Assembly (NCBI GenBank): GCA_964017065.1
Contig: OZ024785.1
Span: 13,221,275-13,285,274, forward strand
DNA from: Haliclona indistincta
Taxonomy: Eukaryota > Porifera > Demospongiae > Haplosclerida > Chalinidae
DNA: 64,000 bases
Direction: 5' to 3'
Position numbers and translations under genes: made by a program. Position 1 is the stretch's first letter, and each line of letters opens with the position of its first letter. Below, piece after piece: positions 31,068-40,956 of this stretch. Under the pieces are notes generated by a model. The model had not been told where the DNA came from, searched no databases, and saw nothing but the letters and a program-made list of their open reading frames with translations.

Positions 31068-32807
31068 CTATGATACAGACAGTCCTAATAGGATTGCTCT
31101 GCGCTCTTGCATGTACTCCTCCTCTTGGTCTAACCACTTGTCATGAGTGTCCTCAATCATCCCCTGCACATTGACTATCTCGTCTCGCTGTCGGTAGTGG
31201 TAACGTCTAGACACGCATGAGAACAGCACCAGAGACACCAGGATCAGAAACACCTTCACTCCCTCGAAAATTAGCCAAGAGGTCTTTTCAATAAGAAGGG
31301 TATCTACCAAACGTACTAGTAGGTACCTGATACTAAAGGTGGCATACCACAGACCAATGAGCAGTCCCTGGGTAGTACGAGGAGCCTGGGCACAGATGAA
31401 CTCAAACACTGTCATGGAGACAAGCAGAGAAGAGAGACCATTGAGGAGCTGAGGAATGATGAACCACAGGTAGGTGTTGTCGACTGGGTTGTCTGTATAA
31501 TCACATGAGATGTTAGGAAGTATTAACCGAATCTTTAAGCATACAGCACCAGGGCTGAAAACATCACGCGGATAATTGCTTAAAACACAAGCAATTGAAC
31601 TATGTTGCGACCAGTACTTGCTGTCATGGTTGATCACTACTATTATGTACAAGACAACTTGTACTAGTGAAAGGTACAGACCAATCCACATTTTAGTGAG
31701 CATTCGAACTTTCTTGATGTAGCGACTACATTTGTTGATGATCAGTCGATACAGTGGAATACCAACCACTACAACAAGAGTGCTGATGTGGAGTGGATTG
31801 AGCACAATTAGTAGCAGTACTGGTAGTGAAGGACAGCTAGTCCTCTGGAGCTGATCCGGAGCAGAGTAGCCATCTCCAGCTAGATGGTATCCAAACAGAC
31901 ACAGGAGAAGAGGCAGGATGCGTAGGAATGTCTTAGTGTCCTCCACCTCCTCATTGGTAAATGGTCCTCCATATTTGTTCTTACCCAGGTCTATACGACG
32001 TGGAATATCCTCCTCCCAGTAGGTGAAGGCACTACGATGCTGAGGGACCTTGTGGTTCCAAGAATACTTGAGCACTTTGTAGATATTCTTGAATGGGTTG
32101 AGACCTGCTCTCAGAATGTATAAGCGACGCTTTGACTTATGAAGAAAAAATAAACTGCCTACAGCAGCTAGATCAAGTATGGCTAAAAACATAATACCAA
32201 AAATATCTAAAATTTCACGTGATTCATATTTGGAGAGTGAAGACAAATTACTTTTGTTTGCTACTATGCAAATTGCAAGATACGTTACTACCAATCGCAC
32301 TGCATTGTGAGTCCAGTAGTACCAGTGGATGAAGGCAATCAGTTTTGGTGTAGGAGCCTCTAGTAGTTGATCAAGTCCAAATTGAATGGCATTAGCTTCA
32401 AACAGTCCAACACTAGCAGTCACTAAGGCCAATATTACGACAACAGGAACAACTTTTAATATGCCGATAACTTTAATATAAAGTGATTTATTTTCGATTG
32501 TCTCGACCAAAGTAGCAATGAAACCGACTAGAACCAGCAGGAGTACAATAGTACATCCAACTATCAGCAATATGAAAGAACACTTGATAGTTCGATACCT
32601 GGTGAGACAGACATCAGCTATGTAGCCAAGGAGAGGGTAGCTGAGAAACAATAACGCTAGAGCGGCCAAAATTACCACTTTGCAGTAGAATTGTTCATAC
32701 TGTTCCACATGAATGGTTCTTGCTAAGTTCGATAGTTGAATAGTGATAGAGCAAATGATGACTACCACATGACCTGGTAGGAAAGTACGACGAGCTGGCT
32801 GAGTCAT
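31068..32807 (-). CDS. POT/PTR2-like membrane transporter P7 (579 aa)
   Basis: Intact single-exon copy, closest to P6 in both variable segments and flanks. The loop is 40 residues with three cysteines and an NIS site (PNISCDYTD). Replacements at sites usually constant include LVRLVDT for LVGLVDT, and FFLHKSKRR at TM6. Nested in the same large intron as P6. Confidence 0.85.
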   Translation of the reverse strand: MTQPARRTFLPGHVVVIICSITIQLSNLARTIHVEQYEQFYCKVVILAALALLFLSYPLLGYIADVCLTRYRTIKCSFILLIVGCTIVLLLVLVGFIATLVETIENKSLYIKVIGILKVVPVVVILALVTASVGLFEANAIQFGLDQLLEAPTPKLIAFIHWYYWTHNAVRLVVTYLAICIVANKSNLSSLSKYESREILDIFGIMFLAILDLAAVGSLFFLHKSKRRLYILRAGLNPFKNIYKVLKYSWNHKVPQHRSAFTYWEEDIPRRIDLGKNKYGGPFTNEEVEDTKTFLRILPLLLCLFGYHLAGDGYSAPDQLQRTSCPSLPVLLLIVLNPLHISTLVVVVGIPLYRLIINKCSRYIKKVRMLTKMWIGLYLSLVQVVLYIIVVINHDSKYWSQHSSIACVLSNYPRDVFSPGAVCLKIRLILPNISCDYTDNPVDNTYLWFIIPQLLNGLSSLLVSMTVFEFICAQAPRTTQGLLIGLWYATFSIRYLLVRLVDTLLIEKTSWLIFEGVKVFLILVSLVLFSCVSRRYHYRQRDEIVNVQGMIEDTHDKWLDQEEEYMQERRAILLGLSVS

Positions 32808-34389
32808 GGCACCGACTGTAGATTACTGTGTTAGATCAATTAATTGAAAGTGAATTCACAAAACTAAAAACTAACTGCAATATTGTATACTCAAAAGTGA
32901 ATTCTAGTATATCTCTTACTGGAATCATGTCTGTATATACCGTGTCTAGAAATACAATGTTCCATCTATGGTGAGTTGTAGTAGATAGCACAGCTTCTTT
33001 GCTGTAACAGTCTCTTACTGAGTGAAATTCTCACACATGTAATAATTTTATACCTAGTCAAGTGATGTCAGAGCAAAGTACTTCAGAAACATTACTGGTG
33101 TACTTGGAATTTCATGGTTGTACTTGAATACTGTATACTTTAAACATAGAGCTTAAGAATGAAATTTTTCAGTGGTACCTTTGAAGTGCACGTATTCATT
33201 ATACATCATAGCACCAATTCTTACACACACAAATTAACACCTGGACAAAATGTGAAATTTTTACGTTGCGAGATTTTACTCTTAACACACTAAAGTGCCA
33301 GAACTAGTAATCTCTTGGTGCATATGTGCGAGTGATAAAGTAGTTGCCTGATGGAGCAGTCCATCTATCTGTGAGTCCAGGCTCAACTGGTGGCAGTGAT
33401 TACTTGTTCATTACAGTTGTACGTAATGCTTCAACATCTAGTCACTTGACTAGACTAGTCATATTGGTTTGGTTCTAGCATGAATTACGGTTCACTTTGA
33501 TAGTGGACCTACAGTTGACCACCTAAAATACTGGTAGGTTTGATTTGTACTGTAGGAACATCATGACTGTTGGGAGTCATGTGCATCTAGCAGTAGACAT
33601 AGTTTATAGCTGTACAGTCATGCTAACATGATGCAATATTAACAAACAGTACAGTAAAGATAAACAATAATAGAAAGCAAACAGTTTAATAGGAAACCTC
33701 GACCCTCAGAAAGGGCAATATCCAAGTTAGTGTTTGCCAAGTCTGGAATAATGTTGATCTTGAACCGAAAAGGCAATGTATTGCTAAGCACAGTATAGGG
33801 CAAAACAAAACAGTCACGCTAACACAATATGCCCATCTGCAATCAACAATGCTATTCTCTTTTCTTCTCAAAGCATTGAACAGTGTGTTTGTAAGTACTA
33901 TGAAGAATGCTAAAACCACAAAGAGCTTCTCATTACACAGCTTTTTCAAATACGAGCACAACCAAGTGTGACTGCCAGCATACTAAATGCTCACTGTCCT
34001 ATACTGAATCTGAGAAAGACAAGCTAAATGTATATGGTTTAGCAACAAATGCTATGCACTCAGGCAATATATTCTCAGTTTCTACGAGATTCTACGAAAT
34101 TCCACACACTTGCTCTAAGTGCTTGGGACGTCAAAAGCATCGGCTTTCACAGTGAAATAACACCTTGAATAACCCACACGCATATGTAAAGACTGGTTTT
34201 AAATTTTAATTATAATTTGGTAAGCTACCAAGTATGCGTTATTGCTGAGAGGAACAGCGTTAGCACAAAACTTGATATAAAACAATCAACACTACAGCAG
34301 CTCATAATTAGAGTGATTACATTACAGAGTTGAATATTAAATCTTAAACTCAAGTTGTGATTAAAAAGCTACACTGTACAGCACAGTTG
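32808..34389. other. P7 upstream flank and P8 3' flank
   Basis: 32808-34080 is paralogous to 28098-29140. The region 34080-34389 is unique and AT-rich, with a fragment near 34130 (TTGGGACGTC...CAGTGAAATAA) resembling one arm of the foldback at 43301-43386. No gene is supported. Confidence 0.45.
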
Positions 34390-36138
34390 CTATGATATAG
34401 TAAGTCGTGATAGGATTGCTCTGCGCTCTTGTAGGCATTCCTCCTCCTGGTCTAACCACTTGTCATGAGTGTCCTCAATCATCCCCTGCACATTGACTAT
34501 TTCATCTCGTTGTCGGAAGCGGTAACGTCTGGACACACATGAGAACAGCACCAGAGACACCAGGATCAGAAACGCCTTCACTCCCTCGAAAATTAGCCAA
34601 GAGGTCTTTTCAATAAGAAGAGTATCTACCAAACCTACTAGTAGGTACCTGATGCTAAAAGTGGCATACCACAGACCAATGAGCAGTCCCTGGGTAGTGC
34701 GAGGAGCCTGGGCACAGATGAACTCAAACACTGTCATGGAGACAAGCAGAGAAGAGAGACCATTGAGGAGCTGAGGAATGATTAACCACAGGTAGGTGTT
34801 GTCGACTGGATTGTCTGCAAAATCACATGAGATGTTTGGATGTTTTAACCGAATCTTTGAGCATACGGTACCGGGGCTGAAAGCATTACTCCGAAAATTG
34901 GTTAGAACACAAGCAATTGAACTATATTGCGACCAGTGCTTGCTGTCATGGTTGATCACTACTATTATGTACAAGACAACTTGTACTAGTGAGAGGTACA
35001 GACCAATCCACATTTTAGTGAGCATTCGAACTTTCTTGATGTAGCGACTACATTTGTTGATGATCAGTCGATACAGTGGAATACCAACCACTACAACAAG
35101 AGTGCTGATATGGAATGGATTGAGCACAATTAGTAGCAGTACTGGTAGTGAAGGACAGCTAGTCCTCTGGAGCTGATCTGGAGCAGAGTAGCCATCTCCA
35201 GCTAGATGGTATCCAAACAGACACAGGAGAAGAGGCAGGATGCGTAGGAATGTCTTAGTGTCCTCCACCTCCTCATTGGTAAATGGTCCTCCATATTTGT
35301 TCTTACCCAGGTCTATACGGCGTGGAATATCCTCCTCCCAGTAGGTGAAGGCACTACGATGCTGAGGGACCTTGTGGTTCCAAGAATACTTGAGCACTTT
35401 GTAGATATTCTTGAATGGGTTGAGACCTGCTCTCAGAATGTATAAGTGACGCTTTGATTTATGAAGAAGTACTAAACTGCCTACAGCAGCTAGACCAAGG
35501 ATGGAAAAAAACATAAGAGCTAAAATATCTAAAATGGCACGTGATTCATTTTTGGAGAGTGAATTCAAAATACTTTCGTTTGCTCGTAAGCAAATTCCAA
35601 GATACATCGTTACCAATTGCACTGCATTGTGAGTCCAGTAGTACCAGTGGATGAAGGCAATCAGTTTTGGTGTAGGAGCCTCTAGTAGTTGATCCAGTCC
35701 AAATTGAATGGCATTAGCTTCAAACAGTCCCACACCAGTTGTAATTAAAGCCAGTAGTAGTACCATGGAAATATCGTGAATAAGGGTGCTTGTATGAATT
35801 CCGTGCAAGTTCCTTGGAAATATTCCGTTAATATTAGCAATATTAGTAGAAAAAATAATGAGGAACATTAACATTCCAATAGTGCATCCAACTATCAGCA
35901 TTATGAAAGAACATTTGATGGTTCGATACCTGGTGAGACAGACATCAGCTATGTAGCCAAGGAGAGGGTAGCTGAGAAACAATATGCCAAGGGTCGTGAA
36001 GTATGCAATCTTTGAGTATGATTGTTCATACTGTTCCAAATGAATGGTTCTTGCTAGGTTCGATAGTTGAATAGTGATAGAGCAGATGATGACCACCACA
36101 TGACCTGGTAGGAAAGTACGACGAGCTGGCTGAGTCAT
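34390..36138 (-). CDS. POT/PTR2-like membrane transporter P8 (582 aa)
   Basis: Longest block 2 copy. The segment after TM3 (residues ~90-125, INGIFPRNLHGIHTSTLIHD) is unlike any other copy, while the constant half is typical. The loop has three cysteines (IACVLT, TVCSKIR, NISCDFAD) and an NIS site. The tail ends LQERRAILSRL. Intact, single exon. Confidence 0.85.
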   Translation of the reverse strand: MTQPARRTFLPGHVVVIICSITIQLSNLARTIHLEQYEQSYSKIAYFTTLGILFLSYPLLGYIADVCLTRYRTIKCSFIMLIVGCTIGMLMFLIIFSTNIANINGIFPRNLHGIHTSTLIHDISMVLLLALITTGVGLFEANAIQFGLDQLLEAPTPKLIAFIHWYYWTHNAVQLVTMYLGICLRANESILNSLSKNESRAILDILALMFFSILGLAAVGSLVLLHKSKRHLYILRAGLNPFKNIYKVLKYSWNHKVPQHRSAFTYWEEDIPRRIDLGKNKYGGPFTNEEVEDTKTFLRILPLLLCLFGYHLAGDGYSAPDQLQRTSCPSLPVLLLIVLNPFHISTLVVVVGIPLYRLIINKCSRYIKKVRMLTKMWIGLYLSLVQVVLYIIVVINHDSKHWSQYSSIACVLTNFRSNAFSPGTVCSKIRLKHPNISCDFADNPVDNTYLWLIIPQLLNGLSSLLVSMTVFEFICAQAPRTTQGLLIGLWYATFSIRYLLVGLVDTLLIEKTSWLIFEGVKAFLILVSLVLFSCVSRRYRFRQRDEIVNVQGMIEDTHDKWLDQEEECLQERRAILSRLTIS

Positions 36139-36397
36139 GGCACTGACTGTTAGTAATGTAACTGAAACTGAACTTACGCCAAAACAAACTAAGTATACTA
36201 ATAGTTCTGAAAGTCTAATAATTATGATGTTTACTATGATATGTTATGAGTTCAAATGCTGTTAGATTATATAAACTGTGTTTGATATTGTTCCCTTTAT
36301 GATGATGGTACATCTACTCAGCAGTGATGGATCATGGATCAAGGGCGGCAGACAGAGGGGGCTAACAAGTGACGCATCAAGCGAAGTTTTTGTTTAC

Positions 36398-36460
36398 AGC
36401 GGAACCTCTCTAATCCAGAGGACTTCAAATTTTAGTAATCAAATTGTATAGTAATCCGCC
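36398..36460. mobile_element. partial pogo-like MITE end
   Basis: CAGCGGAACCTCTCTAATCC matches one end of the element at 18079-18242. No partner end is seen nearby, so it is a truncated copy. Confidence 0.5.
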
Positions 36461-36692
36461 ATGGGTACGACTTTACACAATTTTCGCACGTACGTAATTC
36501 TCTCAGGCAGTATATTAATATATTTTTACACATACACTCATATACACTCAAAAATACAAACACTCAAATGAATGATTAAAAATTTACTAATAGTTAGGAA
36601 AACAGCTGTAAAGTGAAAACAAATTGTGAAAGTTGAAAAATGACCCACATAGCTCATCTCAGGCACAGCATGGTAATATAATGAGTACTCAC

Positions 36693-37334
36693 ACGTCCAC
36701 ATCGCTCATAGTGGTAAGCCATTGAGATAACACTGACGGCTTGATAGGCGAGACAGCGATCACACGCAACTAGCTTGTGATATTTGATAGCTTTCCGCCA
36801 TAAAGGCTTAAGATCTGATATTGGAGCATCGACCTGTATCACACACAGATACAATATCAGCGATATAAGATCTCAATATCAGATATTGTATCACAAAGAA
36901 TACTTTGCACATAAAATACACATGTGTATCACAAGCAGCTTAGATGCATTATTAGCAATGAGAGCCTAAACATTTACCAAACTACATACATGTACACTAC
37001 TTACAAAATCTTAAATATAATGTAAGCTACATGTTAGAGTACTCATGTTCCTTTGAGTAGGACAAACAGTGAAAGCTAAAGGATGGAACTAAAGTCAACA
37101 TAGCAATTAACTATTATGCACACAACAATATATAGTTACAAACACTGAAGAACGTCCCTTTACTATCAGATGCAATATAGTAACACAATAACTTGATGTA
37201 TACAGTTAGTTGTATTGTAAATTAACCATGCAACAATAACGTACTGGTAGAGGGAAGTGAGTGGTTTCCTTGTGCTTCTTGAGAAGTGCTTTAGTGTTCA
37301 AACCAGCATTACACGAATTACACTTGTACTGGAC
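36693..37334 (-). CDS. zinc-finger/TFIIIC gene, upstream finger exons
   Basis: Two minus-strand exons in phase 0. Exon 37334-37245 encodes a C2H2 finger (CNSCNAGLNTKALLKKHKETTH). Exon 36833-36693 encodes a C2HC finger (CDRCLAYQAVSV...YHYERCG). The YHYERCG end resembles ZNF512-family fingers. The second exon joins in phase 0 to 25455, across an 11.2-kb intron holding P6-P8. Exons further 5' were not found, so the protein start is unknown. Confidence 0.68.
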
Positions 37335-37799
37335 CTGTGTATGTATGAAAGGAACATAAAATAGAATATATTATATTGCTTCAATGTATTGTTACGATTA
37401 GAGTACTGGTGCATTGTTAGGTGTCGATCGTGTATAGGCTGTACGAAAATGCACTTTTTACTTTTTTACTAGCCGCATCTGAGCATGAACACTAAAGACA
37501 TGTGTTTCAGTAAGGCATTATAGCTAGAGGGATTTGATACTTTTACATAATGTGAGCGAATTTGAGAAAGGGGTCACTTCGCTCATGCAATTTTTGAACG
37601 CACGCCTGTTTTCAAATGGTTGCTACTCGGTCAAACATTACCGAAACTCAATCAAATTTTTGTATAATATTTGATCATTCGGCTTGCTGTATAATAAATT
37701 TTAGAGGCATGGTACTAAATTCGGCTGAATAGCAGCAAGTTGAAAACATGCGTGTGTTTGTAAACTGCAGGAGCGAAGTGATCTCTTTTCTCAAATCTG

Positions 37800-39430
37800 C
37801 TCACTAAATTTTCTACACGTGGTTAAGCATCAGCGAGATGTGCTTCAACGCCAGGCAAGCTAGCCAACTTAGAGAGCACTAAACTGCAGAAGTTCAAGAG
37901 TACTGCAAATTAGAGGAAATCTTAGAGGAGGTTGAGGAGGATAATGCTGATAGTGCTGTGCTGTCTGGCTCAATTACAGCTGTTCAAGATGAAATTTCTT
38001 TCCTGAAGAGTGCTACCGTGATTAGTTTTGATAGAAAACGAGACATTCTCATTTTCAACCAAAACTGGGCAAAACATTAGTAATTCGTAAACTATAACAT
38101 TACAACCTGTTGTCCGATCAGATACCACCAACCAAGATATGCATGATCATCAAAGCTGTATTGAAATGCTTTTTGCCAAATGTGAACACAGAAGAACTGG
38201 ACTTACCCAAGGAATGTTGTGCAGGCTACATGCATAGAGAAGAGCTTACAACTGTAAGCATGGCACAAGGCTTCAATATTTAGCAGTGATGCAGCGAAGA
38301 AAGAAAAATTGCACCCAAACACAGACGGAACCACTTTGCAGCAAAGAAAGCTTGGAGGCATAGCCATAAATGAAATTGTTATATTGGTCAATGAACTCTC
38401 AGATAGAATGTCTGTATCAAAGGAACTCACTAGACTGAGAGAAATGGCACATTCAATAGGGTTACCAAATACAAATGCCATCAATTGGTCCTTGGTTTCA
38501 TCCTCAAAATCTGATAGTGCAGCAACACAGAAATGGTTCAACAGGGTAATGAAGGAGCTCAAAGAAGCTGACATTCAAAGATTTGGGGAAACCTTTATTG
38601 ATGATGCTCTTGAAATTTTAGAAACTTCTGTGCAATGAATCTGGGAACCAATCTAAGGAAGGCGTTTTTGTCTGCCACTAAGAGGTTAGTACAACTGATC
38701 ACCAGGAGACATGCAGTAGTAGAGAATATCATCCAGCTGATGTGCTCGTACATGTACATGAATGCTGCAAGCTCATTGGTAGACATGGTACCCCAGAATA
38801 TGGCTCAGGAGTACTCAACTTTCTAGACTTTCTGGAAATAATGATTACTGATCCAAAATAAGACATGAATGAAGGAGATCTGATCTATTGAAGAGGTAGT
38901 AGGGAGACTTGATTGACAAGTAGGCAGTCGCTATTTTTTATGCATCAAAGCTTTTCTTCTGAAGGATGCTGTGATTAAGTTACTTGACTACACCGGGAAG
39001 TGCAGTGACAATCAGCTGGAGAGAGAAATTTATGCAAAACTCAAGGGAAGTCTGGAACTGGTACATCTAAGGGTTGATGGGTTGATGTTTGTCCAGGTGT
39101 ATGCAGACCTGATGACATTAATCAACTACTCTCAACAAATCAGCATTGGACATGACATGGAGCTGCTAAACTTTTTGCAAGAGATACAACGATGTTCTGG
39201 TACTCTTTTAGATTGCCAGTATCAAGTGTTCCACACAGAGAGGAGGTTGTATGGAAATGACAGTCTAGTCAACCATCGCCTACATGAAAAATCGAAGCTA
39301 GTTTACAAATTAAGTCAGAAGAATTAATCTGATGAAGATCTTTTGTATCCACTAATTGTGAAAGGAGCTGCTGAAATGGAGATGAAGTTATGTGATAGTT
39401 GGCTACGAATGTGCAACAAAACTCTTTAAG
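37800..39430 (+). pseudogene. degenerate coding region of unknown family
   Basis: Coding-like stretches on the plus strand follow one another in changing frames: ~37895-38077 (acidic, LEEILEEVEEDNADSAV), 38309-38638, 38638-38826 and 38971-39327. Between them are stops at 38636-38638 and 38824-38826 and frame jumps. They read as pieces of one larger protein. I do not recognise the family. It may be a decayed transposon-borne or cellular gene. Confidence 0.5.
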
Positions 39431-40480
39431 TTAGCATAAATTATGATGAAGAAGCAGATACCTGTAGCTTCGATCTAATCCTTGACATAATACTCAGTGA
39501 CCTAGTAATAGGCTTGTTAATTTCATGCAGTCAACAACTGTATAAAAATTAATAATAATTATTATTATGAGCTACAGCTCATTAGCTACTAAAAATTTAA
39601 TTGGTGTATAGACCATATGCAATAGGTCATGGCTAGTCTCATTTCCACCCATGTACGTACATAGAAACGTCGATCTGGCCCGGGCCCCGGCCGGGAGATC
39701 ATGCATACGCCATAATTATTAATTATTATACTACTCCCTATAAAACATATACACATTCATTACTGCATCATTATACAGAGTTGGCAGGCTCACCATACTG
39801 ATACATTAGTAACACAGTCATCCCTACATAGTGATACTATTGGTGAGCAGCAATGATAATAGGATCAAGTCCAACAAAATAATTTGTTGATTGAGATAAT
39901 CACTGTGAGCCAGTCAGCTCATACTGCAGAATAGCAGGGTGATTTACATTGCTTAATTTTAACAAATTAATTTTCATGGCAATTCATTTGAGATCAATAC
40001 AAAGAAATTTTAGAGGCTTCCCAGCCAGATGGCAAACAGTATGCATTTCGTCTGAAGTTTATATATGCACTACTTGGGTTTGTTACTTACAGAAAATCTT
40101 GGTAGGGAGACTGCCAGCTGAACGTCGATCACTTCACTCTTCGAGTAAATCAGAGTCACGAAAAAGTACACATACTATTTATGACTAGCCCTAAAACACT
40201 TGCTTGTGGAGGCAAGCTTGGGAGTCTGATCATGAGCCGTTGCCAGAACTCCAGGGACGGACCGGACGGTACCTAACAGAACACGAGCGGCCATGGGCCG
40301 TGAGGAGTCGATCATGCGCCATTATTTAACCCCTAGGTCAAAGGTCAAGAAAGTCGCAAAATTTATCTGGCGATTGCAGAGCAACAAGCAGCTGTTTCAG
40401 AGATTTGAATGTGCAGTTGTTTGGTACTCATACAGTGCTGTTTGAAACTGCAGTTAAAGCCTAGATTCCCCAACTTTGAT
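39430..40480. other. spacer with unusual GC-rich patches
   Basis: Mostly AT-rich, but with GC-rich patches at 39665-39705 (GGCCCGGGCCCCGGCCGGGA) and 40225-40310. No gene is seen. The patches may mark a mobile insertion, but I could not find its ends. Confidence 0.35.
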
Positions 40481-40660
40481 TTTTTATACCTATAGCCAGT
40501 AAAGCAGCCACTGATGCAGGATGCATGGTATATTGTCCAATCAATTAAGTGTGCTACCATTCATTACCTTGTTGGTTTACATTGTGGACCAGTGGAAGAT
40601 TTCTTCATCCCTACATCCTTTTGATATTGATAGGAATTTTTTAATTTTCTTGTATACCCA
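40480..40660 (+). repeat. copy of the CCCTACATC interspersed repeat
   Basis: Reads CCAGTAAAGCAGCCACTGATG... then TGGTTTACATTGTGGACCAGTGG...ATCCCTACATCCTTTTGAT, with a weak terminal hairpin. The same order occurs at 54290-54440 and in 62258-62580. This is a short repeat family of uncertain class. Confidence 0.6.
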
Positions 40661-40956
40661 ACAACAGGTTACAGCTCATAATGGGTAATCAGCAATCAAT
40701 AGTTATTGGCAGAACCCAATACACCAGGTTGGTAGGTACTATCTAGGAGTAATGTTACCGGAGCACTGTCATAGCAACTTGCGCAATAGATTACATAACA
40801 GAAATGCACGAAGTATTACTGCTTGCTGACAAAATTAATAATAATAACAATCACTATTATTGTAAAAAGTGGAGGTCTTATGGCAATTAATTTGGTTCAT
40901 AAAATGCACAATTGAACATGATGAGAAATAGTCAAGGAGTGAGTACACAGTGTTGA

